From Palaemon carinicauda (lineage: Eukaryota; Arthropoda; Malacostraca; Decapoda; Palaemonidae): a stretch of DNA of 64,000 nt. The DNA is taken from NCBI RefSeq assembly GCF_036898095.1, contig NC_090750.1, positions 87,092,270 to 87,156,269 of the forward strand. The letters run 5' to 3'. Under the pieces are notes generated by a model. That model was not told the origin of the DNA. It ran no database searches and worked only from the letters and a program-made list of their open reading frames with translations. Both the position numbers and the translations under genes were made by a program. Shown here piece by piece: positions 1 through 10,060 of the stretch. Each line of letters opens with the position of its first letter. Within the stretch, counting starts at the first letter, position 1.

Positions 1-1
1 G

Positions 2-1150
2 TCTTCCTCTAAGGGTGGACCTTCTACGTCAGCCACACGCAAAGAAGGTACACCAAAGCCTCCACGCTCTTCGTCTGACTGCCTTCAGACTATCGAAAGA
101 CTCTCTAGAGCTAGAGGCTTTTCGAAGGAGGCAGCCAGTGCGATTGCTAGAGCAAGGAGAACATCCACCCTTAGAGTCTACCAATCGAAGTGGGAAGTCT
201 TCCGAAACTGGTGCAAGTCAGTCTCTGTATCCTCGACCAGTACCTCTGTAGCTCAAATAGCTGACTTTCTCTTATACCTGAGGAAAGGACGATCCCTTTC
301 AGCTCCCACTATCAAGGGCTACAGAAGCATGTTGGCATCGGTCTTCCGGCATAGAGGCTTAGATCTTTCCAACAATAAAGATCTTCAGGACCTCCTTAAG
401 TCTTTTGAGACCACGAAGGAGCGTCGTTTGGTTACACCTGGTTGGAATTTAGACGTGGTACTAAGATTCCTCATGTCAGACAGGTTTGAGCCGCTACAAT
501 CAGCCTCCCTGAAAGATCTCACTTTAAAGACACTTTTCCTGGTATGCTTAGCCACAGCTAAAAGAGTCAGTGAGATTCATGCCTTCAGCAAGAACATCGT
601 ATTTTCGTCAGAAAAAGCTACATGTTCGCTACAACTTGGTTTTCTAGCCAAAAATGAGCTGCCTTCTCGACCTTGGCCGAAATCGTTCGATATTCCCAGC
701 TTATCGAATATGGTAGGCAATGAACTAGAAAGAGTCTTATGCCCTGTGAGAGCTCTTAAGTTCTATTTAAAGCAAACTAAACCTTTACGAGGCCAATCTG
801 AAGCTTTATGGTGTTCAGTTAAGAAACCATCTTTGCCTATGTCAAAGAATGCTTTATCCTACTTTATCAGACTGTTAATACGAGAAGCTCATTCACATCT
901 GAGTGAGGAAGACCAAGCATTGCTTAAGGTGAGGACACACGAAGTTAGAGCTGTCGCAACTTCCGTGGCCTTTAAGCAAAATAGATCTCTGCGAAGTATA
1001 ATGGACGCAACCTATTGGAGAAGCAAGTCAGTGTTTGCGTCTTTTTATCTAAAGGATGTCCAGTCTCTTTACGAGGACTGCTACACACTGGGACCATTCG
1101 TAGCAGCGAGTGCAGTAGTGGGTGAGGGCTCAACCACTACAATTCCCTAA
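2..1150 (+). CDS. DIRS-1 tyrosine recombinase (integrase), 5'-truncated by the window
   Basis: The frame is open from base 2 to the stop at 1150, about 382 residues, with no break. It encodes a lambda-type tyrosine recombinase, the enzyme thought to insert circular DIRS DNA into the genome without a target duplication. The N-terminal half carries a SAM-like core-binding domain (the part around TLRVYQSKW). The catalytic half shows the first arginine in AKRVSEIH, the HxxR box as HEVR, and a WRS...FYL segment with the likely tyrosine nucleophile. An overlapping frame (15-251) is a shadow. The true start is unseen: DIRS recombinase ORFs usually begin inside the RT/RNase H ORF. Compared with the DIRS-4 copy, which is frameshifted, this one looks functional over the visible part. 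Confidence 0.85.
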   Translation, partial: SSSKGGPSTSATRKEGTPKPPRSSSDCLQTIERLSRARGFSKEAASAIARARRTSTLRVYQSKWEVFRNWCKSVSVSSTSTSVAQIADFLLYLRKGRSLSAPTIKGYRSMLASVFRHRGLDLSNNKDLQDLLKSFETTKERRLVTPGWNLDVVLRFLMSDRFEPLQSASLKDLTLKTLFLVCLATAKRVSEIHAFSKNIVFSSEKATCSLQLGFLAKNELPSRPWPKSFDIPSLSNMVGNELERVLCPVRALKFYLKQTKPLRGQSEALWCSVKKPSLPMSKNALSYFIRLLIREAHSHLSEEDQALLKVRTHEVRAVATSVAFKQNRSLRSIMDATYWRSKSVFASFYLKDVQSLYEDCYTLGPFVAASAVVGEGSTTTIP

Positions 1151-1548
1151 TTCCATACCCTTTTAATCTTTCTCTTGAAATGTTTTTATTGTTGTTTTTT
1201 TGGGTTGTCCGGAAGGCTAAGAAGCCTTTCGCATCCTGGTTGATTTGGCGGGTGGTCAAAGTCATTTCTTGAGAGCGCCTAGATTAGGGGTTTGATGAGG
1301 TCCTGTTGTATGGGTTGCAACCCTTGATACTTCAGATCCTAGGGGTCGATCAGCATCCTAAGAGGATCGCGAGGCTCCGTAAGGAAGACGTACTTAAAAG
1401 GCAGAGTAATTGTTCAAGTCGACTTCCTTACCAGGTACCTATTTATTTTGTTTTTGTTATTTTGATAACTTCTAAAATGAAATAAAAAACTCTTAGCTCA
1501 TAAAAGTGTAAACATATATTACTGGTCTTTACCCACCGTCCTGGGTGT

Positions 1549-1640
1549 GAATCAGCTATATAATCACCGGCTAAGTTAAATATTGAAAAATGTTATTTTG
1601 ATTATAAAATAAATTTTTGAATATACTTACCCGGTGATTA
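1549..1640 (+). repeat. DIRS-1 internal complementary region (ICR)
   Basis: The right half (about 1591-1635) is the reverse complement of the element's right end at 1840-1887. The left half resembles the reverse complement of the left end of DIRS-4. The two halves meet at a run of A (TTGAAAAATG). An ICR that joins both ends is diagnostic of DIRS1-type elements. Confidence 0.75.
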
Positions 1641-1887
1641 TAAATTAAATGACCCTCCCTTCCTCCCCAATAGAGACGCAGTGGGACGAGGAGAAAATTG
1701 AGTCTTTGTTTACATTGAGAGCTGGGTATCTGGTCGACAGATGGCGCTGTTGGGCACACCCGCAACCTGTGTAGCGATCGCTGGCGAGTTTTTCCGTAGA
1801 GTTGTCTGTCGAGCAACAGAGTTGCAGCTATATAATCACCGGGTAAGTATATTCAAAAATTTATTTTATAATCAAAATAACATTTTT

Positions 1888-2207
1888 ATGCTGTAATAAT
1901 CTTACTGTGATATTTTAACGATACAGTAACCATCCATAATAATGGAGACAGACCACTACAGTGGAACCCAGTTGAATAGTCCCCTGGCATGAGACACAAA
2001 AAATTATCATGATTGCTCGGAAACAATTCCTTTGAACAATCTAAGCAGTGATTACTAACAAATCCAGGATAAAACATCCCTTATAATCACTAATTACCTA
2101 AATAACATCTAAACAATACTGTATAGGGATGGAGTGATCACGCAGTTGACATGAGAAGCTAAAATCGACAAAGAGACTGAAAAACAAAAGATTGCATAGT
2201 GTTCCCA
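1888..2207. other. Unassigned spacer between DIRS-1 and an R1 fragment
   Basis: AT-rich sequence. No coding or structural signal seen. It may be intron or upstream flank of ATPAF1. Confidence 0.4.
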
Positions 2208-2387
2208 TTATTATTAATATTGCTAGCTCAGCTACAACCCTAGTTGGAAAAGCAGGATGCTATGAGCCTAATGGCTCCAGCAGGGAAAATAGCCCAGTGA
2301 GGAAAGGAAATAATCAGATAGAATAGTGTGTGTGAATGCATCCTTGAAAAGAGAACTAACCCAAGACAGTGAAACACTTAAACTGGT
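2208..2387 (-). repeat. R1 dispersed repeat, copy a (cut by DIRS-2)
   Basis: Holds the R1 signature CTACAACCCTAGTTGGAAAA next to a TTATTATT tract, then the 'ccagcagggaaaatagcccagtgagg' type core and AACCCAAGACAGTG. It stops at the left end of DIRS-2 and does not resume clearly after 8922. Strand is given so that the (AAT)n end is 3'. Confidence 0.75.
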
Positions 2388-2592
2388 GTTTGTTCCAACA
2401 CAAATACTTACCTCGAACTACTTTCTTAGGAGTTACCTGTAATCTCCTCTCTACCGACCAGAGTTTTGTATAGGATACCCTAAAACCCGTTTTCTATGAA
2501 GGCCTACCTCGGCATTAGAGAATGTGCCCCGAGGGTAGGCTTTGCGCTAGGTCGAGGTCCGCTTGGGTCGATAACGCCAGTAAGTTCTCTGG
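2388..2592. repeat. DIRS-2 left inverted terminal repeat
   Basis: Runs from TTTGTTCCAACAC to GCCAGTAAGTTCT. It is the reverse complement of 8702-8922 with few differences by eye, except that the two outermost segments differ, as is usual for DIRS ends. A TACTTACC motif at 2405-2412 reads as a splice donor on the other strand. Confidence 0.88.
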
Positions 2593-2779
2593 TCGCGACG
2601 TGTCACCACGTCGCTCTCGTTCTCTCTCGACCCTTTGTGTGCGCCGCGTGTGTCCCACGTGTTTACCGCGTGGTAACTTGTACTTATCCCTTGTGTTCCT
2701 GTGTGTTCACTTTCTGCCCTTGTGCTTCCCCAGTGTATTCCTTGATTCCCTGCGTTCCTGTGTCTTGTGTTTGTGCGTT

Positions 2780-5267
2780 ATGGAGCAAATCCGCCGTTGT
2801 CCTGGGCCTAGAGCCGGTAAATCGTGTGAAGCGTTCCTCTCCAAACCTGAAGTGGACCCTCACTCCCTTTGCTCTTCCTGTAGGGGCAAAGTTTGTTCGT
2901 CGTCGGATACGTGCCCCGAGTGTGTTGGTTGGAGTGATATCCAGTGGGTGCGTTACGGCACGAAAAAGAGAAAATCGTCGAAACGTTCACCCAGGAAGGC
3001 TAGTGTTTCTTCGCCGCTACTGTCGCCCAGTGAACGGTCTGACGGGGCTTCTGTCTCGCCTTCCCCTACCCAGAGTAGGGGCCGAGGTAAGTCCATCGTG
3101 GGGAAAGAACCGAGTGTTCTTCCCCAGGAATCTGGTGAATGTGCAGTGGGGATTGCGGGACCTTCTCGGGCTAGTGAGGAGCCCGGTAGTGCTGTGTCGG
3201 GGTGCTCTGGAGACTCGGCCCTTGTGCTTGGGGGGCACGTTTCCTCCGATGACCCCTTGTGGGGTAGTAACGTTGTTTCTGTGTCTTCGCCCCTTTCGTG
3301 GCCCTGTGTTTCAGGTACTTCGGCAGGCGGCGACAACCCGGGTAAGTTAGGTTCCGCAGGGAGTGATGCCTTCGGGTGGAAGCTTCCTAAAACACCGGGT
3401 AGGTCCCCTATGCGAATGGAAGAGGGCCTGGATTCCTGGTTCCCTAGTGTTGGGCGCCAAACTTCGTTCCCAACCCCGCTCACGGAAGTTCCCGAAGAAT
3501 TCCTGCAACCTTCTACCTCGGGTATGCAACGAGTCGCGAAGTCCCCCGCGGTCCCCGCTCCCGCCCGCCATATCGTAAGTGCAGTGACGTCGGGCTCTTC
3601 AGAGGAGTCTTTCTCGTCGGGGGAAGAAGCCAGGAGGAAACATCGACGTCAGAGGGAGCGGTCCAGGAGCAGGCGTTCCCGTTCAAGATCGTGGTCCAGA
3701 TAGCCTACAGCAGGAAGCGCTCCCGTTCTCCAAGAAGAAAACACAGGAGGAGTAGGTCACCCGATGGCGATTGGGTTTTCGTACCCCGTAAAGCAGAGAT
3801 ACGGTGTTCCCCGGACCGGCGGTCCAAGGATTTCTCACCAAGGAGACCGTCCTCCAAGTACAGTTTTGACCCTCGCAGGCAGATTCGCGAGAAGGACTCT
3901 ACATGCAGGCATAAGACCCCGAAGCCTCTGGTTCACCCCGCCCAGCGGGGGGAACCGTGCTTCCTTACGGGCAGCCTGGTCGAACCAGCCCAGCTGGTGC
4001 GGCCCTCGGACCGGAAGGAATGGTTCCCGCTGTCGGGTCAGCCCACGGGATCCGCGTCCTCGTCCCCCAGAGACCTTGAGCGGACACTAGTCCTCGCTGG
4101 GTCGGCGATGCCTGTGCTAACCCCCGCCCCTGGTGCGGAAGCCTCCGCCGAGGAGGACCAGTACCTCGGCAGGGGAGTGCCTGTTGTGGCAAGAACAAGG
4201 CGCCCGGTGGGAGGGAGTGCCCGGTGACCCGGCTCCCCGGGCTCAAGCCGAGGCTTCGGCTGACGGTAGGGAGGGTTCCCCGACGGAGGAATCGGCCTAT
4301 AGGAGAGTGATTGGCCTTATCAGGAGGCATCACAAAATAGAAGAACCGGCAGCGACCGACGAGGACTATTGGAGGTCCAGCCTTATACGGTTAATGCAGG
4401 CCCCTACCCAGCCTAAGACCTCCCTGGCTCTCCCTCTAGCCCTGGATCTCGTCCTGGGACAAGAATACGTAGATAGAGTGGTGGCAAGTAATGTCGGAGC
4501 CCCCAAGACTCGGAGTTCTTCTAAGTTACTCCAGGGGCTCAAGACGCAGGGCAAGGTCTATGTACCAGAAGGACGTCGACCAGGAGCCTGCAAAGTAGAA
4601 CCTTCTCTTGACATCCTGAGGACAGAGCCTCTTCAGCGGCTCAGCCCCAGTTTGTTTTTCTCCATCAGAGGCCGCGATGATGGAGGAAATGTCGAGGGAC
4701 CTGGTGCACGTCTCCTCTTGGCTAGACTGGTGGGCTTCCACCTTAGTAGGGGTGCAAGCCACGTTTGATCCTACGGACCCGGAACAGCAAAACCTCCTGA
4801 GGGAACTTATCACCTCCGGGGGCAAGACGCTTAAGTTCCTGACATACCAATCTCTCGCCCTGACAGCGAATTGGGTACTCCGCAAGAGGGACACCATCCT
4901 GGCAAAGGTGTCCCGAAAGGTCCCAGACAGGGAGGTGCGGGCCATGAGGAGCCTTCCCTTGTGGGGTGACTCCTTGTTCCCCTTAAAGGACTTAGAAACC
5001 ATTATGGAGAAGGTGTCTAAGAGAAAAGATTTAAGCACCCCCAGGCCTACGCCTACAAGGAGACCACCCTACAAGAGGTCAGTCTCAGACAGTGCCGCGA
5101 CGGCTCAGGCCTCTCCTAGCATGACGAAGAGAGAAGCTACTTCTTCCTCCTGGACCTCAGCACCTCAGCCCCCCCGTAGGGGGGCCCCAGCAGCTTCAGC
5201 CTCCTTTAGGACAGGTTATTCTGCCTCCAGGAGAGGCCGTTCAGGCCGCTCCTCCAGAAGGAGATAG
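2780..5267 (+). pseudogene. DIRS-2 ORF1 (gag-like): Zn-finger, RS domain, basic tail; frameshifted
   Basis: ORF1 proteins of DIRS elements are thought to package element RNA. I start it at the ATG at 2780 (MEQIRRCPG) because the Cys-rich domain follows at once; the frame also runs open from 2522. Residues 1-55 hold a Cys/His module (DPHSLCSSCRGKVC ... CPEC), likely zinc-binding. A Ser/Pro-rich linker follows, then an arginine/serine domain at about 3640-3765 (RSRSRRSRSRSWSR, then SRKRSRSPRRKHRRSRSP in the next frame). A conserved middle part has a VIGLIRRHH block (near 4310) and a WLDWW block (near 4720). The C-terminus is RG/RS-rich and ends one base before the pol ATG. Frameshifts near 3700, 4200 and 4665 split it over three frames. 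Confidence 0.8.
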
Positions 5268-5268
5268 A

Positions 5269-7189
5269 ATGGGAGGCCCCCTATCCCTGCCCAAGCCTCA
5301 GGTTGGGGGATGCCTCAGACTATTTTGGCAAGCATGGAAGGCTCACGGAGCGGAGCCCTGGACAATGTCCGTACTGAAGGAGGGCTACAGGTTACCGTTC
5401 TTAGCAGAACCACCCCCTCTAATCCCGGCCATCTGGGCGGAGTGGCTGGTCCCCAAGGATCCGTTGAAGAAGACCGCCCTTCAAGAGGAAGTGTCCTCCA
5501 TGTTGGAGAAGGGCGCAATTGAGGAGATTCTACACCCAGGCCCGGGTTTTTACAGTCGTCTGTTCCTGGTAGAAAAGGCGACGGGGGGGTGGAGGCCGGT
5601 TATAGATCTGTCGGCTCTCAACAAGTTCATAAAGAAGACAGACTTCAAAATGGACACTCCGAAGTCAGTCCTACTATCCTTGAGGGAGAAAGATTACATG
5701 ATGACCATAGACCTCAAGGACGCCTACTTCCAAATTCCGGTCCACCCCTCGAGTCGAAAGTTTCTCCGGGTGAAATGGGGTTCCCAGATCCTGCCATTCA
5801 AGACCCTTTGCTTTGGATTGTCAACAGCGCCCCAGGTATTCACGAGAGTCTTCACGACTGTCTCAGTGTGGGCTCACGAACGAGGCATTCGCCTCATCCG
5901 ATACCTGGACGACTGGTTGCTTCTTTCCTCCTCGAAGGACCTCTTGAAGGAGCAAGGGATGAAACTTCTCCAGTTTTGCAAGGATCTGGGTATCGTGATC
6001 AACCCGGAAAAATCAAACCTATCCCCCTCCACCAGAATGACCTACTTGGGGATGACGCTAGATACCCTTCTGGGAAAAGCTTTCCCTTCAGAAGACAGAA
6101 TAAACAATCTCATGGAGATCATTCACCCGTTCCTATCGGGTCGCCCCAGGAGAGCGAAGGACTGGCAAAGACTAATAGGGCATCTGGTGTCGTTGGAGAA
6201 ACTGGTTCCCCAGGGGAGAATCAGACTCAGCCGTCCAATGGAACCTGAAGAACCTCTGGTGCCAACTGGACTCGCAACAAGTACTAATCCCAGTTCTACC
6301 AAACACGAGGCCCTCCCTGGAATGGTGGCATTGCCGGTCGAACTCGCTCAAGGGGATGCCCTTCGCGAACGACCCCCCCGAGTTACCACTGTTCACAGAC
6401 GCCTCCAACCAGGGATGGGGAGCCCATCTCCTCGACGAGACAGCGAGAGGAACCTGGATGGACGGGGAAAAGGACCTCCACATCAATGTCCTAGAGTTGA
6501 AGGCAGTCCAGAAGGCTTGCCTACACTTCGTAGATCTACTAAGGGGAAACACTGTGGCGTTGATGTGCGACAACGCCACAGTAGTAGCGTACATAAAGAA
6601 GCAAGGAGGTTTGAAGTCAAGGGAGTTGTGCGATCTCACCATAAAGATTCTAGATTGGGCAGAAACGAACCAAGTTGTGTTATTAGCAAGGTTCATCCCC
6701 GGGAAAAAGAACGTGCTGGCCGACGGTCTCAGCAGGGTGGGTCAAATAATAGGGACAGAATGATCCCTCCTTCCAGAAGTAGCCAAGCTCATCATCCAAC
6801 ATTGGGGTTCCCCGGTGATGGACCTCTTTGCAACCAAACTGAACGCTCAACTTCCCGTATATTGTTCTCCTGTACCAGATCCGAAGGCAGCCTTGGAGGA
6901 TGCCTTTCAGCACAGGTGGGACAACCTAGACGTGTACGCTTTTCCCCCCTTCATGTTGATAAGGCAAATACTCAACAGAGTAAGGACGGCCCGAAACTTA
7001 AGGATGACTTTGGTAGCGCCCTGGTGGCCGGAGAGAGAGTGGTTCGCAGACCTAAAAGACCTGGCGAGTCAACCTCCATGGCCACTCCCCGACAGGTCAG
7101 ACCTTCTACACCAACCACATTTTCTCAGATTTCACGACAACCCACAGTCTCTGCGTCTTCACGCCTGGAGACTATCGAGCGACTCCTGA
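5269..7189 (+). pseudogene. DIRS-2 reverse transcriptase / RNase H / methylase-like ORF, one frameshift
   Basis: The RT begins at the ATG at 5269 and carries the DIRS N-terminal block (EPWTMSVLKEGYRLPF), motif A in IDLKDAYFQIPV and the catalytic YLDDWLL box near 5900. Near 6230 the family pattern jumps by +1: the next frame continues through VQWNLKNLWC into RNase H (FTDASNQGWG, INVLELKAV, CDNATVVAY, NVLADGLSR; 6360-6740). It then enters the DIRS methylase-like domain (MDLFATKLNAQ, DPKAALEDAF, AFPPFMLI, LVAPWWPE; 6815-7060). The original frame stays open across this stretch, so a 966-residue ORF (5269-8169) appears, but its middle third is a shadow. A 1-nt deletion in this copy explains this best; programmed frameshifting is a less likely alternative. 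Confidence 0.82.
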
Positions 7190-8169
7190 AGAAGGAAGGG
7201 TATTCATCAGCTACTGCTAAGAGAATGTCGCTATACCTGAGAAGGTCTTCAGCTGCGGTTTACCAAGCTAAGTGGGCCTCCTTCACGAAGTGGTGCGCTT
7301 TGAGGCACATTAAACCCCTCAAAGCCTCGGTCCTAGACATAGCGGACATTCTGGTATATCTCAGAGACAAAATGGGAATGTCAATCCCAGCCATAAAAGG
7401 GGTACGGGCCGCCTTGGGCCAAGTCTTCCTCCTGAAGGGCATCGACCTGGGTTCCTCTAGGCACATCTCGATGCTTGTCAAGAGCTTCAAGCAGTCCTGC
7501 CCCCCACAAGCAGCTAGGGTGCCTCAGTGGGACTTAGCTAAGGTCCTGAAGATGTTGAGTGGCCCCCCCTTCGAACATTTGAAAGATATCTTAGACAGGG
7601 ATCTCACTCTCAAAACAGTCTTCTTGCTAGCCTTGGCTTCCGCTAAGAGAGTAGGAGAGATCCATGGGCTGTCCTATGACGTCTCTCATTCGAGGGGGTG
7701 GAAAGAAATATCTTTCAAGTTCGTTCCTTCTTTTGTGGCGAAGACCCAGAACCCAGCTGTCTGGGATCCTAAATTCGAAGGTTTCTCTATACCAGCCATC
7801 CCTAAGACGGGTAATGCTGAGGATTTAAAATTGTGCCCGGTCCGTGCCATTAGAAAATACCTTGAAAGAACGGCTCATCTCCGGCCAGGCATCAAGAGCC
7901 TCTTCGTCTCCACGGGTGTTACTAAGAAACAAGTATCCAAGAACACCATTTCCTTCTGGTTGAGACAAGTTATTGCCAGGGCCTACAAGGAAGAAGATCT
8001 GGCCGTGCCAGGCGTTCCCAGACCGCATGACATCAGGGGTCTGAGCACGTCCTTAGCCTTTGAGAAAAACATGGCAGTGGGTCAGATCCTTCGGGCAGGT
8101 ACTTGGTCTAACCAGTCGACTTTTACTGCCCATTACCTCAAGGACTACAGTACTCGAGGAAGTCCTTAG
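7075..8169 (+). CDS. DIRS-2 tyrosine recombinase
   Basis: The recombinase frame is open to the stop at 8169 and overlaps the end of the methylase-like domain, the usual DIRS arrangement. A core-binding domain (about 7160-7480, with VYQAKWASF) precedes the catalytic domain. Catalytic residues visible: arginine in SAKRVGEIHG (about 7648), HxxR as HDIR (about 8026), and AGTWSNQ...AHYL with the likely tyrosine near 8135. Roughly 360 residues, normal for the family. No break is seen. The exact start is unknown and may rely on the overlapping upstream frame. It probably resolves and inserts the circular DNA formed through the ICR. Confidence 0.85.
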   Translation, partial: SMATPRQVRPSTPTTFSQISRQPTVSASSRLETIERLLKKEGYSSATAKRMSLYLRRSSAAVYQAKWASFTKWCALRHIKPLKASVLDIADILVYLRDKMGMSIPAIKGVRAALGQVFLLKGIDLGSSRHISMLVKSFKQSCPPQAARVPQWDLAKVLKMLSGPPFEHLKDILDRDLTLKTVFLLALASAKRVGEIHGLSYDVSHSRGWKEISFKFVPSFVAKTQNPAVWDPKFEGFSIPAIPKTGNAEDLKLCPVRAIRKYLERTAHLRPGIKSLFVSTGVTKKQVSKNTISFWLRQVIARAYKEEDLAVPGVPRPHDIRGLSTSLAFEKNMAVGQILRAGTWSNQSTFTAHYLKDYSTRGSP

Positions 8170-8194
8170 ACGGGTTCTCCATTGGAACAGTCAT

Positions 8195-8285
8195 CTCCGC
8201 TCTCCAAGTGGTTTAACGGTAAAAGCCTCAGGCTCAATCGCGGATAGCAAACCGGGAGACACAGGTTCGTTTCCTTTCATCCTCC
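8195..8285 (+). other. tRNA-like patch (possible SINE remnant) 3' of the DIRS-2 recombinase
   Basis: GTGGTTTAACGGTAA resembles a pol III A box, and GGTTCGTTTCC, about 60 bp later, resembles a B box. The T-arm stem pairs for only about three bases, so this is not a functional tRNA. It may be a tRNA-derived insertion or chance. Confidence 0.25.
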
Positions 8286-8535
8286 CCAGTTGTTCCCTAT
8301 CCTCATCGGTGATAACCATCTGGTACCATTGGATAACACGTTCTCCGCAACTACGTTACTGGATGCAACATCAGAAGAAGTTTTTCAAAGGGTCAGTACT
8401 TAGACACTAACGTGAGCTCTTTGTGTAGTTACCCTCTCGTCCGTTTTCTAGTATGTACCGTTATACCTAGGCCTCTTGGCTTCCGATTACTGGGTCTGTA
8501 GGTCAGAATAGCACTCCCGCCTCCTAAAGTGTAGG

Positions 8536-8636
8536 TCTCCTAAGAAAGTAGTTCGAGGTAAGTATTCGTGTTGGAACAAATCAAAAATTTTAAGTAATTT
8601 TTATTTTTCCTAACATACTTACCGAGAACTACTTTC
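8536..8636 (+). repeat. DIRS-2 internal complementary region
   Basis: The left half (CTCCTAAGAAAGTAGTTCGAG ... GTTGGAACAAA) is the complement of the left end at 2388-2440. The right half (AAGTAATTTTTATTTTTCC ... GAGAACTACTTTC) is the complement of the right end at about 8865-8922. The two meet at GAACAAATC, so the intermediate joined the right end (...TTTTTGAT) to the left end (TTTGTTCC...). Confidence 0.88.
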
Positions 8637-8701
8637 GGGTAATGGCCCTCCCTTCCTTCCCCGAGTGCCTCTCTGCCCTTGCAAGTATTGTGCTGCATCA
8701 A

Positions 8702-8922
8702 TAGAACTTACTGGCGTTATCGACCCAAGCGGACCTCGACCTAGCGCAAAGCCTACCCTCGGGGCACATTCTCTAATGCCGAGGTAGGCCTTCATAGAAA
8801 ACGGGTTTTAGGGTATCCTACACAAAACTCTGGTCGGTAGAGAGGAGATTACAGGTAACTCCTAAGAAAGTAGTTCTCGGTAAGTATGTTAGGAAAAATA
8901 AAAATTACTTAGAATTTTTGAT
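8702..8922. repeat. DIRS-2 right inverted terminal repeat
   Basis: Reverse complement of 2388-2592. Its outer 40 bases differ from the left end and match the right half of the ICR. It carries GGTAAGTA at 8879-8886, facing out of the element. Confidence 0.88.
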
Positions 8923-9961
8923 ATTTTATATAAATAAGATTTGGATAAAACATATTTTAAAGAACTCTATCTAATAATAATGCGTGTAATATTCTCATAT
9001 TAGTATTGTAATAAGAAGTAATAAAAAACTGATATTAATCTTGAAACATTGTTTTCGTTTTTAAGTTGATGGACACTACCGTCTATGCTTTCTGGATCAG
9101 TTGATTAAGGCAAACTTCTGGAGAGACTTTTTTGTATTTACCAAAAGAAACAGTTTAAACCAATTTGCTGCTGTATGATAATCTATATAGTATTATCAAC
9201 AGTGTTAACAGTATGTATTCAGTAGCAGTGAAATTTGTTGTGCATTGCAGTACGGGTATTAGATAATTAATGCATTCAGTTTCAAAACATGCTTAAGTGT
9301 CATCAATGTGATTTTTCATCTAGTGGCTTGTGAGTAACACTAATTCAACTTTTCTAACTGTTTGTGGAGAAGATATAATGTATAGATAGATGTGTTATTT
9401 TTAGGAGCATTATGTTAGTTTCTCAATATCAAACTGTAATGAATGTAAAGGGCTATAAATTCAAAGAAGAGACTATATTTCCCAAAAGTTTGAGATATCA
9501 CATCTTCACTGAAGAAGATATATCTCAAAATTGTTTGCAAAATGTACTTCATTCCTTAAATTTGGCTTCAATGCAGTTTAGTATGTATTTTCATCTACCG
9601 TATTTCATTGGAGGGGTAAAACACTTACAGTAGTCATAGTTTCCCTTTATTTCTTTTTTGTAAAGTTAACGTCATACAGTATTTGATAAAACTTTTGCCT
9701 ATATACTGAAAGAATTTGTATCATGACTAAGAAATTTATCTAGTATAGTGGTAGATATGTGGTGAATACATTACTGTACCATGTATAGAAGACTACAGTA
9801 TTTTAATTTGCTTTAAAGTTTTACCATTTGGATTTTCTGCATTGTGTGTGTTTTTAGGTTGCAATGCTCTTCAGTATTTTAAGTGGTATTCAGTGTATAG
9901 TTTCAAGTACTGTACAGTAGCTGCTTTTGGGTGCTGGAATGATCATGAACTTTCTTTCCAG
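8923..9961. other. AT-rich sequence upstream of the first visible ATPAF1 exon
   Basis: Presumed ATPAF1 intron. Searched for earlier ATPAF1 exons and found none; nothing else recognisable. Confidence 0.5.
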
Positions 9962-10060
9962 ATTTGGACGGAGCATTTTAAAAATAGGAATGCCGTTAGT
10001 GGAGTTATACCATCGGCGACATACGACCAATTGCATGAAAATACTCTGAAGTATCCTATG
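9962..10060 (+). CDS. ATPAF1: ATPAF1 exon (IWTEHF... block)
   Basis: 33 codons. Acceptor TTTCCAG ends at 9961; donor GTAAGG starts at 10061. Encodes [17 protein letters not shown] and ends at KYPM. Confidence 0.9.

Larger units (their letters stand above)
1..1887 (+). mobile_element. DIRS-1: 3' part of a DIRS-like tyrosine-recombinase retrotransposon
   Basis: The window opens inside a DIRS-like element. Visible are the tyrosine recombinase, a 3' untranslated stretch (about 1151-1544), an internal complementary region and the right terminus near 1887. Recombinase, 3' UTR and ends closely resemble DIRS-4 (45375-52029, opposite strand), so the two belong to one family. The left end lies outside the window, so ITR length cannot be measured. 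Confidence 0.85.
2388..8922 (+). mobile_element. DIRS-2: full-length DIRS-like retrotransposon with ITRs and ICR
   Basis: About 6.5 kb, bounded by inverted terminal repeats (2388-2592 and 8702-8922), with an ICR at 8536-8636 equal to the complement of left end plus right end. Order: ORF1 (gag-like) - RT/RNase H/methylase-like - tyrosine recombinase - tRNA-like patch - ICR - right ITR. No target-site duplication is evident, as expected for recombinase-mediated insertion. At least four frameshifts make this copy non-autonomous, but the recombinase frame is intact. Confidence 0.93.

Noticed and set aside
2953..3483. 176-residue minus-strand ORF opposite DIRS-2 ORF1
   Set aside because: Shadow of the Ser/Pro-rich sense frame; no family motifs.
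6172..6696. 174-residue minus-strand ORF in DIRS-2
   Set aside because: Opposite strand of RNase H; stays open only because of codon composition.
9412..9633. Possible upstream ATPAF1 exon
   Set aside because: The 73-residue frame has no ATPAF1 similarity and no suitable splice borders.
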